Notes: a model not told the origin generated them from the sequence alone. 64,000 nt of DNA from Mucilaginibacter sp. (GCF_028288185.1 NZ_JAQBOF010000019.1:62001-126000), one strand, 5' to 3'. Shown: positions 28,988 through 38,684, counted from the stretch's first letter. Numbers and translations are program-made.

Positions 28988-29374
28988 ATGTTTAAGGATT
29001 CAAAAGCATTCAGCAGTTTTTCTGTAAACGATTTACAGGCCGCCAAAAAGTTTTATAGCGAAGTTTTAAGTTTAGAGGTAAGCGATAACCCGATGGGAAT
29101 TATCGAGCTGCACATAGCAGGCAGCAGCAATATTATGGTTTACCCAAAACCTAACCATGAGCCTGCGACTTTTACCGTACTCAACTTCCCGGTGGCTGAT
29201 CTGGAAAAAGCCGTAGACGCACTTATAGCCAAAGGAATTGTGTTTGAGCAATACGATAGCGAATACATGAAAACCGACAAAAAAGGCATTGTTCGCGGCA
29301 ACGGTCACGGACCGGATATAGCCTGGTTTAAAGATCCCGCAGGTAATATTTTATCGGTGATAGAGGATAAATAG
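28988..29374 (+). CDS. VOC superfamily protein
   Basis: The 128-residue protein has the VOC pattern: [24 protein letters not shown] near the start, [18 protein letters not shown] in the middle and [21 protein letters not shown] at the end, where the terminal Glu is a usual metal ligand. The reaction is unknown. It converges with the broken DoxX-like gene with one base between them. Confidence 0.87.
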   Translation: MFKDSKAFSSFSVNDLQAAKKFYSEVLSLEVSDNPMGIIELHIAGSSNIMVYPKPNHEPATFTVLNFPVADLEKAVDALIAKGIVFEQYDSEYMKTDKKGIVRGNGHGPDIAWFKDPAGNILSVIEDK

Positions 29375-29375
29375 A

Positions 29376-30158
29376 TTACGTTTTTTTTGTTTTAGCATTT
29401 GCCGCTATTAAAAAAGCGATGCCGCTAAATGCCAGCGCCTCAAAAACGCTTACAATTTCATTGCCGTTGCCGCTTACCGGGTCGGCAATGGCGCGGGGAA
29501 TGTGCAGGGTTATAAGCCATATAAATATAATCGCACCCAATAAATTAGCGGCTAACTGTCGTTTAATATTAAGGATGATACCTGCCGCACCTGCAATAAG
29601 TGCTACCCCTGCCAAATACCCTCAGAACGTATGCCAGGGTAGCCACGCGGGTACCAGCATTGCTACAAACGGCATATATAAAAAGTGCATTATACCTGCT
29701 ACCAAAATATCTATCGCAAAAAAACACTTGCCATACGGAATAAGTTTAGCTAAGACTGCCATAAACCCGTTTTGACTTCCGGTTGTTGGCAATGACCCCG
29801 CCACCACGAATGCCCCGCCACTCAACGCTAATATTTTAAGTGGGTTTGACCATCCGGCCAGAAAATGCCAATTATTTTGAACCTGGCAAGGCAGATGCAT
29901 GGTTATAAACAACAGCAACAAAAAAGCACCCAGCAGCAAAGCCGCCGTGCGAGCATACTTACTAAAGCCGGTAGCCAAACCTGCTGTCACTATCATAAAA
30001 ACACTAACCAGCCAAATACAGGATACACAACCGGATAAAAAAGGGATGCTTGACGGCACAATTACCGGCATAAGGCTGTGTAACACTAATTGCTGCACGG
30101 CAATACCTATTATAGCTATGCTATAAAATAAACGCCATGTGGTGGTATATTTTTCCAT
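29376..30158 (-). pseudogene. Tandem DoxX-like membrane protein gene interrupted by an in-frame TGA
   Basis: One reading frame spans 30158 to 29376 (about 260 codons) but is broken by TGA at 29622-29624. Both sides are in the same frame, and the flanking sequence reads LVPAWLPWHTF-stop-GYLAGVALIAGAAG. DoxX-like proteins usually have a Trp at this place (HTFWGYLTGVALI-type), so a TGG to TGA change is the simplest explanation. Without the stop, the protein would be two similar four-helix units: each has a (L)FITMHLP/LITLHIP helix followed by an ALSGGAF/ALAFSGIAF helix. Alternatives are a base error or stop read-through. A re-start at a TTG at 29615 could make only the last 79 residues. Confidence 0.8.
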
Positions 30159-30218
30159 AAAGCTGCTGATTAGGTGCGATTTGCTTATTGCAATTTATAA
30201 AATTATCCGCAGAAAAAA

Positions 30219-31409
30219 CTAACAGACTATTGTTATTAAGGCATTACACAGGGTTTCAATCTCCTCTTTCGTATTGTAATAATGCACCGATGCGCGTACA
30301 ATGCTGGTTAAATGATGCTTATCCATATAGATCAATGTAGATTTTGCCAAACCTACCGATACATTAATATTTTGCTCGAACAACCTGGCTTTTACTGCCG
30401 GACTGTCTATACCGCTAACAGAAAACGTTACGATCCCGCATTTTTCATCACCCATGTCGTGAACGGTTATGCCATCAATTGCTGTGAGTTGTTGACGCAG
30501 CGCATCCGCTAAAAACTGTACTCGTTGCCAGATCCGGTCAACACCAATATTTAAAGCATACTCAACCGCTTTGCCCAGGCCAAGGGTTATGGCGCGGTTT
30601 TTCTCGTACAGCTCAAACCTACGCGCATCCGGCCTAACTTTATAATCTGTTTGGCTGATTGTGGGCGTACTAAAACCATCCATAAACAATAGCTTGAATT
30701 TGTCCTGCATGTTTTTGCGCACATATAGAAAACCCGTACCGCGCGGCGCGCGCAAGTATTTACGACCGGTTACCGCTAACATGTCACAACCTATTGCTTC
30801 CACATCTATAGGTGCCTGGCCAGCTGTTTGGCAAGCATCAACCAAATATAAAATACGATGCTTGCGGGCTATTTTCCCTATCTCAACTATAGGTATCATC
30901 CCGCCTGCTGTAGATGGGATATGTGTTACCGCTATAAGTTTTGTTTTGGGCGATATGGCAGCCTCCAATGCGCTCAACATAAAATTACCCTGCTCATCAT
31001 TAGGGATTATGTGTAGTATAACGCCATGCGTTTTTCGCATATTGATAAACCCGATAAGGTTGGTTACATATTCCATTTCGGTAGTAATGATCTCATCGCC
31101 TTCATTAAAATCAATACCATGAAATACCAATCCCCACGCTATGCTGGCATTTTCTACCAAGGCAATTTCATCTTTGCCTGAGTTGATGAGTTTAGCTATC
31201 AGATTATAAGTATACTCTAACTGGTCCTTGTATTTAAACTCGGTTTCATAGCCGCCCAATATGGCTTCTTCTTGCAAGTAGTCTATAACAGTATCTACCA
31301 CAACATCAGGCGGTAAAGATGACCCGGCATTATTAAAGTGGATGCGCTGCGCGGTTCCTTTTGTTTCGGCGCGGAGTTGTTGTATTTCCTGTTCGGTTAT
31401 GATTTTCAT
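30219..31409 (-). CDS. Class V aminotransferase (PLP-dependent)
   Basis: The 396-residue protein shows FNNAGSSLPPDVVVDTV, the PLP-ring Asp191 in LVDACQTAGQ, and Lys217 in VTGRKYLRAPRGTGFLYVR as the Schiff-base lysine. This is the pattern of isopenicillin-N-epimerase-like/cysteine-desulfurase-like class V enzymes, but the substrate cannot be read from sequence. It overlaps the upstream GNAT gene by four bases and is divergent, across that gene, from a MocR-type regulator that may control it. Confidence 0.87.
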   Translation of the reverse strand: MKIITEQEIQQLRAETKGTAQRIHFNNAGSSLPPDVVVDTVIDYLQEEAILGGYETEFKYKDQLEYTYNLIAKLINSGKDEIALVENASIAWGLVFHGIDFNEGDEIITTEMEYVTNLIGFINMRKTHGVILHIIPNDEQGNFMLSALEAAISPKTKLIAVTHIPSTAGGMIPIVEIGKIARKHRILYLVDACQTAGQAPIDVEAIGCDMLAVTGRKYLRAPRGTGFLYVRKNMQDKFKLLFMDGFSTPTISQTDYKVRPDARRFELYEKNRAITLGLGKAVEYALNIGVDRIWQRVQFLADALRQQLTAIDGITVHDMGDEKCGIVTFSVSGIDSPAVKARLFEQNINVSVGLAKSTLIYMDKHHLTSIVRASVHYYNTKEEIETLCNALITIVC

Positions 31410-31876
31410 AGTTCAGCTTTAAAAATTATCTCCATCATAATGTCAGATCGCTCATAGGTGCCGGGCAGTACCGGTATTTCTGTAAACCCCAGTTTGTGGT
31501 AAATGTGTATGGCATTTTCCAGTCGGCGATTAGAGTACAATATCAATCGCTTTAAACCCATCTCTCTGGCTTTATCTATACCCGCCTGGCATAAAAATTT
31601 ACCCGCGCCGCCACCACGATAGTTTTTATCTACCGCCATTTTGGTTAGCTCAAAAACGCCATCCTCAATAAAACGCAGACCTACGGTACCAATAATAGTT
31701 TCGCCCGCTTTGGCGAAATATATTTTGCCCCCGGCTTTTATAATAGCTTCATCAGGGTTTTCTAAAACGTATTTGTCAAATGCCTCAACAGTAAAATACT
31801 CTTCCAGCCAGGCTTTGTTAAATTTTTCAAAATAGGGCTGGTACTTGAGTTCGTAGTCTATCAATTTTAGTTGCAT
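31406..31876 (-). CDS. GNAT family N-acetyltransferase
   Basis: From ATG 31876 the protein has 156 residues and the GNAT core: GETIIGTVGLRFIEDGVFELTKMAVDKNYRGGGAGKFLCQAGIDKAREMG with the acetyl-CoA loop, then LILYSNRRLENAIHIYHKLGFTEIP. A longer in-frame start at 31918 reads through hydrophobic residues unlike the family and is less likely. It is the first gene of a two-gene operon with the class V aminotransferase, and is divergent from the MocR regulator. Confidence 0.86.
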   Translation of the reverse strand: MQLKLIDYELKYQPYFEKFNKAWLEEYFTVEAFDKYVLENPDEAIIKAGGKIYFAKAGETIIGTVGLRFIEDGVFELTKMAVDKNYRGGGAGKFLCQAGIDKAREMGLKRLILYSNRRLENAIHIYHKLGFTEIPVLPGTYERSDIMMEIIFKAEL

Positions 31877-31966
31877 CTCGTTATCAATTATCAATATACA
31901 AAGTAAAAACATTGACAATTAGTAAAACAGATTCAGTTTTATTAATTTTGACCATAACAGATTAAC

Positions 31967-33409
31967 ATGAAAATGCAAGCTACCGAATCCGACACCGATT
32001 TTTTATACGTACAAATAGTGTCGCGTATTGAAAAGCAGATCAAACAAAACCTGCTTAAAACCGGCGATAAGCTGCCATCTGTAAGGGCTTTAAGCCAGGA
32101 ACAAAACATCAGCATAAGTACCGCCTATAAAGCATATGTAGAACTGGAGAACATGGGCATGATAGAAGCGCGGCCAAAATCAGGTTATTACGTAAAGTTC
32201 TCGGCTGCGCAGCATACCAAAGCGCCACAGATCAAACCTCCACTTAAAAAAATAGCACAAACCAGCGTTACCGAAATGATAGCCATGGTTTACCAAAATA
32301 TGGATGAGGCTGAAGTACTGCTTCTGTCGCGTTCAATCCCGCCCATCAATTTAATACCGCTGGCAAAGCTTAATAAATCTATGATGGAGGCTATCCGTAA
32401 GAGTCCGTCCGGAAACATTCATTATGAGAACTTGCAGGGCAATGTATCCTTACGTAAGCAGATAGCTAAAAATGCGTTTAACTGGGGTGTAAACATAACA
32501 GAGAACGATGTGGTAACCACCCAGGGTTGCATGGAAGCATTGGTATTTTGCTTACGGGCCATAACCAAACCTGGTGATACGGTTGCTATTGAGAGCCCAG
32601 CCTATTTTGGTATTTTTAATGTAATGCTTAGCCTGGATCTGAAGGTTTTAGAGATTCCCGTTAACCCGGAAACCGGCATAGACCTTGAATATTTAACCCA
32701 TGCCATGGATAAAGTGGATATTAAAGCCTGCCTGTTTGTGCCCAATTTTAGCAATCCGGTAGGCAGTTGCATGCCCGATGAGCGCAAGCAACAATTGGTA
32801 AGCCTTTTAGCCGAACGGCAGATCCCGCTTATTGAGGATGATATTTATGGCGAGATATATTTTGGCAAAAGCCGCCCGCGCAACTGCAAGAGTTATGATA
32901 AAGATGGTTGGGTGATCTTGTGTTCATCAGTTTCTAAATCATTAGCGCCGGGTTATAGGGTGGGTTGGTGTATCCCGGGCAGATTTAAAGATCAGATCAT
33001 CAATATTAAAATGATGCATACCATCACATCGGCCACCCCTACCCAGGCAGCCATAGCCCATTTTTTTGAGACAGGCCGGTATGATCTGCATATGCGCAAC
33101 CTGCGCAAAGCTTTATACACCCAATGTTTAAAATATATCCAGGGTATAGCCACTTATTTTCCGGCGGATACAAAAATTAGCCGCCCGCAGGGTGGTTACG
33201 CTTTATGGGTAGAGCTAGGCAAAAATGTAAATGCTTTCGAGCTTTACCAAGCCGCAATGGCGCATAATATCAGCATAGCCCCCGGCCAGATATTTAGTAC
33301 TGATGGAAGGTTCACTAATTTTATACGCATTAGTTTTGGTTTGCCTTACGATACTATGGTGGAGAATAGTTTTAAGGTTTTAGGGGAGTTAGTAAAGGAA
33401 ATGGAGTAA
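31967..33409 (+). CDS. MocR-type GntR/aminotransferase fusion regulator
   Basis: The 480-residue protein joins an N-terminal GntR winged helix (residues about 10-80, KLPSVRALSQEQNISISTAYKAYVELENMGMIEARPKSGYYV) to a class I aminotransferase fold with Lys324 in SVSKSLAPGYRVGW as the PLP lysine. MocR regulators use PLP adducts as ligands to control nearby amino-acid or B6 genes. The divergent GNAT-aminotransferase operon, 90 bases away, is the obvious target; the RidA-dehydratase pair is convergent. An enzymatic role instead of regulation cannot be excluded. Confidence 0.92.
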   Translation: MKMQATESDTDFLYVQIVSRIEKQIKQNLLKTGDKLPSVRALSQEQNISISTAYKAYVELENMGMIEARPKSGYYVKFSAAQHTKAPQIKPPLKKIAQTSVTEMIAMVYQNMDEAEVLLLSRSIPPINLIPLAKLNKSMMEAIRKSPSGNIHYENLQGNVSLRKQIAKNAFNWGVNITENDVVTTQGCMEALVFCLRAITKPGDTVAIESPAYFGIFNVMLSLDLKVLEIPVNPETGIDLEYLTHAMDKVDIKACLFVPNFSNPVGSCMPDERKQQLVSLLAERQIPLIEDDIYGEIYFGKSRPRNCKSYDKDGWVILCSSVSKSLAPGYRVGWCIPGRFKDQIINIKMMHTITSATPTQAAIAHFFETGRYDLHMRNLRKALYTQCLKYIQGIATYFPADTKISRPQGGYALWVELGKNVNAFELYQAAMAHNISIAPGQIFSTDGRFTNFIRISFGLPYDTMVENSFKVLGELVKEME

Positions 33410-33418
33410 TACTGCGTA

Positions 33419-33805
33419 TTATACTGCCGCTACCGCATCAATCTCTACCAAATAACCATGATGCAACTCTGGTACGGGCACTACCGCACGGGCGGGTTTA
33501 TTGTCGCCCAGCATTTCGATATAGATCTGGTTAAAGGCTTTCCAGTTTTCAACACCTACCACATAAACAGTTACTTTAAGCAGATCTGACGCATCACTAC
33601 CTGCTGCTTTAAGTACAGCTAATAAATTACTTAGGGCAACCCGTGCCTGTACCTCGAACGGTTCGGTATAAGTATGTGTGCCATCAGCATTCACAGGCAA
33701 TTGGCCCGAGATAAATAACATGCCGTTATAAACTACACCCGGTGTATAATGCCCCGCCGGTGCCACAGCTCCATCTATATATATTTTTTTTATTGCTTCT
33801 TTCAT
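33419..33805 (-). CDS. RidA family enamine/imine deaminase
   Basis: The 128-residue protein has the RidA core GMLFISGQLPVNADG, and the active-site Arg106 in KPARAVVPVPEL with Glu121 in YLVEIDAVA. RidA proteins hydrolyse reactive 2-aminoacrylate or related enamines made by PLP dehydratases. It starts six bases after the stop of a serine/threonine-type dehydratase, so its substrate is probably the product of that enzyme. Confidence 0.92.
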   Translation of the reverse strand: MKEAIKKIYIDGAVAPAGHYTPGVVYNGMLFISGQLPVNADGTHTYTEPFEVQARVALSNLLAVLKAAGSDASDLLKVTVYVVGVENWKAFNQIYIEMLGDNKPARAVVPVPELHHGYLVEIDAVAAV

Positions 33806-33811
33806 ATTACG

Positions 33812-34768
33812 TTAAAAAGGCAGCTTACCCAGGTCCACATTACCGCCGGTTATAATAATACCTATTTTTTGCCCGGCAAATTTATCCTTATGCTTAATAA
33901 CTACCGCCAACGGTACCGCGCTTGATGGCTCTATAATAATCTTCATGCGCTCCCATACTAACTTCATAGCCGCAATTATTTCTTCGTCAGATACGGTTAA
34001 AATATCGCTCACATGCTCGCGGATTATGGCCAGGGTGCGTTCGCTTAAATTGGTCAGCAAACCATCAGCTACAGATTTTATGTAAGGAGCCTTTTCGACG
34101 TTACCGGTTTTAAAAGACAGTATCGCATCGGCAGCACCTTCGGGTTCGCAACCAATAACTTTTGTTTGGGGCGATAAGTAATGAACTGTTAGTGCGGTTC
34201 CGCTTAACATACCGCCACCGCCTACAGGAGTAAAAATGGTATCGAATAGATGATCCTGCCCTGCATCTTCCAGCAGCTCTTTGGCCGCCGTAGCTTGCCC
34301 TGCTATTACCCGGTCATTATCAAACGGATGTACCAGTACCGCGCCGGTACGGTTTATTACTTCAGCTACACCATTCTCACGGGCGGCAAGGTTAGGTTCA
34401 CATTCAATTACCTCGGCACCGTAACCTTTAACCGCGTCTTTTTTAACCTGCGGAGCGTTGCTGGGCATCACAATATAAGCTGGCAAACCCACCAATCGCG
34501 CAGCAAAAGCAACCGCCTGGGCATGGTTGCCTGATGAATGTGTAGTAATAGCTTTACCTTCCTTATTTGCCACTATCTGCAAAATGGCATTTATACCACC
34601 GCGGGCCTTAAAAGCGCCTATCTTCTGAAAATTTTCGCACTTAAAAAATATCGATGCGCCAACCAGTTCATTAATGGTTTGATTAGTAAGTATAGGGGTG
34701 CGATGGATATGTGGTTTTATACGCTCATGCGTTTGGATAATAGTGTCTAAGGTAATTTGCTGATTCAT
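33812..34768 (-). CDS. Threonine/serine dehydratase-like PLP enzyme (fold type II)
   Basis: The 318-residue protein has the PLP lysine Lys54 in KCENFQKIGAFKARGG, the SSGNHAQAVA loop at about 78-87 and the phosphate-binding PVGGGGMLSG. It lacks the C-terminal ACT-like regulatory domain of biosynthetic IlvA and matches the short catabolic type that includes serine racemase and L-threo-3-hydroxyaspartate dehydratase. The product would be a 2-oxo acid via an enamine that RidA hydrolyses. It is co-directional with RidA, six bases apart. Confidence 0.9.
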   Translation of the reverse strand: MNQQITLDTIIQTHERIKPHIHRTPILTNQTINELVGASIFFKCENFQKIGAFKARGGINAILQIVANKEGKAITTHSSGNHAQAVAFAARLVGLPAYIVMPSNAPQVKKDAVKGYGAEVIECEPNLAARENGVAEVINRTGAVLVHPFDNDRVIAGQATAAKELLEDAGQDHLFDTIFTPVGGGGMLSGTALTVHYLSPQTKVIGCEPEGAADAILSFKTGNVEKAPYIKSVADGLLTNLSERTLAIIREHVSDILTVSDEEIIAAMKLVWERMKIIIEPSSAVPLAVVIKHKDKFAGQKIGIIITGGNVDLGKLPF

Positions 34769-34885
34769 TACCGTAAAAATAGCGATTAACAGCTTTATTA
34801 AGTTGATTTAATTTGATAAACAAAGCATTGCAAAAATTTAACAGGTATATGCTACTTTAGCAGTGCAATTATAAGCCGGATGTTT

Positions 34886-35605
34886 ATGAAAAACAGGTTG
34901 ATTTTTAAAAAGCTACAGATAATAGTTTGGCTATTATTTATAGGTAGCATGGCGCATGCCGCGCAAAAAAGTATCAGGGTTTTAATTGTAGGCGGCGGCA
35001 CTTCGCACGATTTTGACCGTTGGTATAAACAAGCCGATGCGGCAACACTTAGCGCAGGTGGTCTTTACATAGTTACCTATACCGCCAATACAGATTCGAT
35101 AGCTATTTATTTAGCTAATACCGATGTGCTATATTTAGCTACCAACCAAAACATCAACCCTGCAAACCGTGCCGCTATTTTCGCCTTTGCAAATGCGGGT
35201 AAAGGTTTAATATTTGGCCATCCCGCGTTATGGTATAATTGGAAGGACTGGCCCGAGTACAACCAACAACTGGTAAGCGGCGGAGCCAGTGCGCACGATC
35301 GTTATGGCAGTTTTGACGAAGAAATAGTTAACTCAAATCATCCCGTTACAAAAGGCATCGAACAAAAGTTCACACTTAAAGATGAACGCTATCATTATGT
35401 TGCTGACCCGGCTGGTCCCGGTATTGAGGTCCTAGCCAATAATCATGTCGCCGGATCAGACGTTGTATACCCATCTGTATTTGTTGTTAAAAACCCCAAG
35501 GCACGTATTGTGTGCATTGCTTTGGGCCATGATACAGCATCGCACGATATTAAACCCTACCAAACCATTTTGCGCAATGCGGTAAAATGGGTGGCACACC
35601 AATAA
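34886..35605 (+). CDS. ThuA-like domain protein, exported
   Basis: The roughly 239-residue protein has a signal sequence ending MAHAA, then a Rossmann-like ThuA domain: IRVLIVGGGTSHDFDRWYKQADAATL, the YLATNQNI strand, GKGLIFGHPALWYNWKDWPEYN and PVTKGIEQKFTLKDERYHY. ThuA-like proteins are glutamine-amidotransferase-fold proteins found with sugar-utilisation genes; the activity is unclear. An ATG at 34880 would add MF before the same signal. It precedes a GDPD gene by about ten bases, so an operon is likely. Confidence 0.85.
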   Translation: MKNRLIFKKLQIIVWLLFIGSMAHAAQKSIRVLIVGGGTSHDFDRWYKQADAATLSAGGLYIVTYTANTDSIAIYLANTDVLYLATNQNINPANRAAIFAFANAGKGLIFGHPALWYNWKDWPEYNQQLVSGGASAHDRYGSFDEEIVNSNHPVTKGIEQKFTLKDERYHYVADPAGPGIEVLANNHVAGSDVVYPSVFVVKNPKARIVCIALGHDTASHDIKPYQTILRNAVKWVAHQ

Positions 35606-35616
35606 AATATTACCTT

Positions 35617-36507
35617 ATGAAATACATTTTATCGCTTTTACTTACAGGCGGTTGCTTTTTACAAGTTAACGCTCAACAAAATTTTGATGTCGAAGCACAT
35701 CGCGGGGGACGCGGTTTAATGCCGGAGAATACTATCCCTGCCATGCTTAACGGTGTGCGCCTTGGCGCGCGTACGCTGGAGTTAGATACCCATATTACTG
35801 CTGACGGCAAAGTTGTGGTATCGCACGATGGGGTGATGACCGCGGCAATCATGCAAAAACCAGACGGTACTAACCTAACCAAAGCCGAAGAAAAACAGCA
35901 CGTGCTTTATAAAATGACCTATGACAGTATCAGGATGTATATCGAAGGAGTTAAAAACTACCCGATGTTTCCGCAACAGCAAAAGGTTAAAACTTATAAG
36001 CCATTACTAGCCGATCTGATTGATAGTGTCGAGGCTTACGTTAAAGCCAATCACCTTAAACCGGTTTATTATAACATCGAAACCAAAAGTAAAATTACCG
36101 ATGATAACATAGAGAACCCCATCCCAGCCGTATTTGTAAAGCTGCTGATGGATGTTATTAATCAAAAACATATTACCGACAGGGTGATTATACAATCGTT
36201 TGATGTGCGCACATTACAGATACTGCATCAGCAAATGCCAATGGTTAAGACAGCTTTACTTATCTCAACCGGCGATTACGATACCAACATTAAGCTGCTG
36301 GGCTTTACCCCTACTATACTTAGCCCTGAGCAAAAAATTGTTACTGCCGATATGGTAACTACCGCCCATAAAAATAATGTACAGGTTATCCCCTGGACAG
36401 TAAATGATGAAGCCGCTATGAAAGCACTTGCAGATTTGAAAGTGGATGGGTTGATATCTGATTATCCCGACAAGTTGGTTAAACTGTTTGGCAGTTATCA
36501 AAAATAA
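35617..36507 (+). CDS. Glycerophosphodiester phosphodiesterase, secreted
   Basis: From ATG 35617 the protein has 296 residues: a signal peptide (cleavage after NAQ), then EAHRGGRGLMPENTIPAM with His28, Arg29 and Glu37, TLELDTHITADGKVVVSHD with Glu55, Asp57 and His70. These are the GDPD catalytic and metal residues. It hydrolyses glycerophosphodiesters to glycerol-3-phosphate and an alcohol. A longer in-frame start at 35587 overlaps the ThuA gene and would precede the signal peptide, so I rejected it. Confidence 0.9.
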   Translation: MKYILSLLLTGGCFLQVNAQQNFDVEAHRGGRGLMPENTIPAMLNGVRLGARTLELDTHITADGKVVVSHDGVMTAAIMQKPDGTNLTKAEEKQHVLYKMTYDSIRMYIEGVKNYPMFPQQQKVKTYKPLLADLIDSVEAYVKANHLKPVYYNIETKSKITDDNIENPIPAVFVKLLMDVINQKHITDRVIIQSFDVRTLQILHQQMPMVKTALLISTGDYDTNIKLLGFTPTILSPEQKIVTADMVTTAHKNNVQVIPWTVNDEAAMKALADLKVDGLISDYPDKLVKLFGSYQK

Positions 36508-36517
36508 CAAGCAACAA

Positions 36518-36545
36518 AAAACCCGCCTTTAAAGCGGGTTTTTCT
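36518..36545. terminator. Bidirectional intrinsic terminator
   Basis: The stem AAACCCGC (36519-36526) pairs with GCGGGTTT (36534-36541) and is flanked by A and T runs. It separates the converging GDPD and sigma-factor genes. Confidence 0.85.
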
Positions 36546-36571
36546 TTATATAATGTTGAGTTGATTATAGC

Positions 36572-37108
36572 CTAATTTTCTGCGTAGATGGGTTTTTTAA
36601 CACCGTTATCATAAGCTTTAAGGTTTTTCTTTAGCAACTTGCGTGCCACGTGGATGCGGGTTTTAACTGTACCTATCGGGATAATTAAATGCTCAGCGAT
36701 CTCGTGGTATTTATGGCCCTCAAAATACATGGTAAAGGGTACATAATAATCAGCAGGCAGTCTGTCTAAAGCTCTTTTAATGTCATCCATTACAAATTTG
36801 GCCTCGCCTTGGTTTTTGGTCGAACTAAATACCAGGTTAGGCGATGATATCTCATCAGACTTGGTAACGAATGTGCTCATTTTAACAAAACGGCGGTAAT
36901 TATTGATAAAGGTATTTTTCATGATGGTATATAACCATCCCTTTAAATTGGTACCTTCTTTAAACTTATTGTAATAAGTTATGGCTTTCAACATGGTGTC
37001 CTGGACAAGGTCGTTAGCATCATCTGCGTCATGTGTAAAGTGTAAGGCATATGACCTTAATGAACTTGCCTGACGTAGTACTAGGGTGTTAAACTCAATC
37101 TTTGTCAT
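36572..37108 (-). CDS. ECF-type RNA polymerase sigma factor
   Basis: The 178-residue protein has sigma region 2 (DDANDLVQDTMLKAITYYNKFKEGTNLKGWLYTIMKNTFIN) and region 4 (ADYYVPFTMYFEGHKYHEIAEHLIIPIGTVKTRIHVARKLLKKNL). It lacks regions 1 and 3. No anti-sigma gene is adjacent, so control by a partner encoded elsewhere, or transcriptional control, is likely. Confidence 0.93.
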   Translation of the reverse strand: MTKIEFNTLVLRQASSLRSYALHFTHDADDANDLVQDTMLKAITYYNKFKEGTNLKGWLYTIMKNTFINNYRRFVKMSTFVTKSDEISSPNLVFSSTKNQGEAKFVMDDIKRALDRLPADYYVPFTMYFEGHKYHEIAEHLIIPIGTVKTRIHVARKLLKKNLKAYDNGVKKPIYAEN

Positions 37109-37333
37109 CTTGTTAATGTTTTAGTATTGGTATGTAGACAAACCTCATACCATTAAACAAATCCATTAACTACACTCCTTACTCATATTATCAACGAAAA
37201 TACAAGTGTACAACATACACCAATATTGAAATAATATACTTATTTACAGATATTTACATGCAAATAAAAATAACAATAAAACTCCATGACAATAGGATTA
37301 CATTGCCGAATATTTACCTGAAATGAAAATAAA

Positions 37334-38353
37334 TTAATTTATAATATTCACCTCGCGTTGTAGGGAAACGCCAAATTTGGTGTACACACTGTCTATAATT
37401 TGCGACGAAAAGTTGTACACTTCTTCGCCCGTAGCTCCGCCATGGTTCACCAAAACCAGGGCCTGGTTCTTCCAGGTACCGGTGTTGCCAATCACTTTAC
37501 CCTTCCAGCCGCATTGCTCAATCAACCAGCCTGCCGCTAATTTAATAAACCCATCACCAGCCGGATAGTTTACAATTTCAGGGAATTTATTTTGTATAGG
37601 CTCAAACTCGGCAACGGTGATAACCGGGTTCTTAAAAAAGCTGCCCGCGTTGCCAATTGTTGATGGATCAGGAAGTTTAGCTACGCGGATGTGGGATACT
37701 ACCTGCGATACATCTTTTATAGTAGGTGTTATTATACCACGGTTTTGCAGTTCCTGCTCTATCGCGCCATAACGCAAGTTAACATTGGGGATAAGCGATA
37801 ATTCAAATTTTACCGATACAATAATATACTGCCCTTTCAACTCGCTTTTAAAAACACTTTCGCGATAGCCAAACTTGCAATCTTGTTTGCTGAAAGTTTT
37901 AAACTGACCTGTGCTGATCTCGAACGCTTTGCAGCTATGGAAAACGTCTTTAAGCTCCACGCCATAAGCGCCGATGTTTTGTATGGGTGATGCACCTACC
38001 GAGCCGGGTATCAGGCTCAGGTTTTCCAGCCCGGCATAGTTGCGCATTACGCAAAAGTTTACCAGGTCGTTCCAAACCTCGCCGGCACCGGCCTCTATGT
38101 ATACCTGGTTATGGTTGATACGATGCTCGATACCACGGATATTTATGCGGATAACCAACCCGTCAAAATCGTTTATTAATAACAAGTTGCTGCCGCCGCC
38201 AATAACCAGGCGTTGGGTTTGCTGCCATTGCGGGTCCATAAATAGTTCCACCAGTTCGTCTTCGTGGTTTATTTCGGCAAAAAAGCTGGCATTAGCTTCT
38301 ACCCCGAAAGTATTAAAGTTTTTTAACGAAACGTTTTGTTGGATTTGCAGCAT
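37334..38353 (-). CDS. murB: UDP-N-acetylmuramate dehydrogenase
   Basis: From ATG 38353 the 339-residue protein begins MLQIQQNVSLKNFNTFGVEANA, the usual MurB start. It contains the FAD-binding LVIGGGSNLLLIND, SLIPGSVGASPIQNIGAYG, FGYRESVFK, and GNAGSFFKNP with the catalytic Ser, and ends REVNII. Its FGYRESVFK insertion points to the E. coli type I class. It reduces UDP-GlcNAc-enolpyruvate to UDP-MurNAc in peptidoglycan synthesis. Upstream in-frame ATGs at 38389 and 38410 precede the conserved start. Confidence 0.94.
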   Translation of the reverse strand: MLQIQQNVSLKNFNTFGVEANASFFAEINHEDELVELFMDPQWQQTQRLVIGGGSNLLLINDFDGLVIRINIRGIEHRINHNQVYIEAGAGEVWNDLVNFCVMRNYAGLENLSLIPGSVGASPIQNIGAYGVELKDVFHSCKAFEISTGQFKTFSKQDCKFGYRESVFKSELKGQYIIVSVKFELSLIPNVNLRYGAIEQELQNRGIITPTIKDVSQVVSHIRVAKLPDPSTIGNAGSFFKNPVITVAEFEPIQNKFPEIVNYPAGDGFIKLAAGWLIEQCGWKGKVIGNTGTWKNQALVLVNHGGATGEEVYNFSSQIIDSVYTKFGVSLQREVNIIN

Positions 38354-38545
38354 GGTGGCGAATTTCGGAATAAAATTTATAATTATCATGGTGCTATTGT
38401 AGGGTTCCACTTTAAAAGTGTAAACCTATTCAGGACAAGTCAATCGATTTGGAACGCCCCTTCTTGCGATTCGGAACACCATAATAATTAAGTATGTTAA
38501 CTTTAAATGGAGTGACAGAATGTTGTCAGTATTAGGTTCGATATA

Positions 38546-38578
38546 AGACTTACGAAGTTTTAAAAACTTCGTAAGTCT
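38546..38578. repeat. 33-bp near-perfect palindrome
   Basis: AGACTTACGAAGTTTT at 38546-38561 is the reverse complement of bases 38563-38578, with one unpaired base between. It sits between murB and the small gene. Hairpins of this sort recur in Bacteroidota intergenic DNA. Confidence 0.75.
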
Positions 38579-38657
38579 ATTTTCAGGTAATAATTTCACT
38601 AATAGTTGGTCCGGATTTGTAATCTCAGACTAACGTAACGTAAAACGTCAACAAAAA

Positions 38658-38684
38658 AGCCTCCTACCGGTAAGTAAGAGGCTT
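38658..38684 (-). terminator. Terminator of the small secreted-protein gene
   Basis: AAGCCTC (38657-38663) pairs with GAGGCTT (38678-38684). Read on the minus strand it is followed by a T run and lies 18 bases past the stop of the 56-residue gene, supporting that gene as transcribed. Confidence 0.7.
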
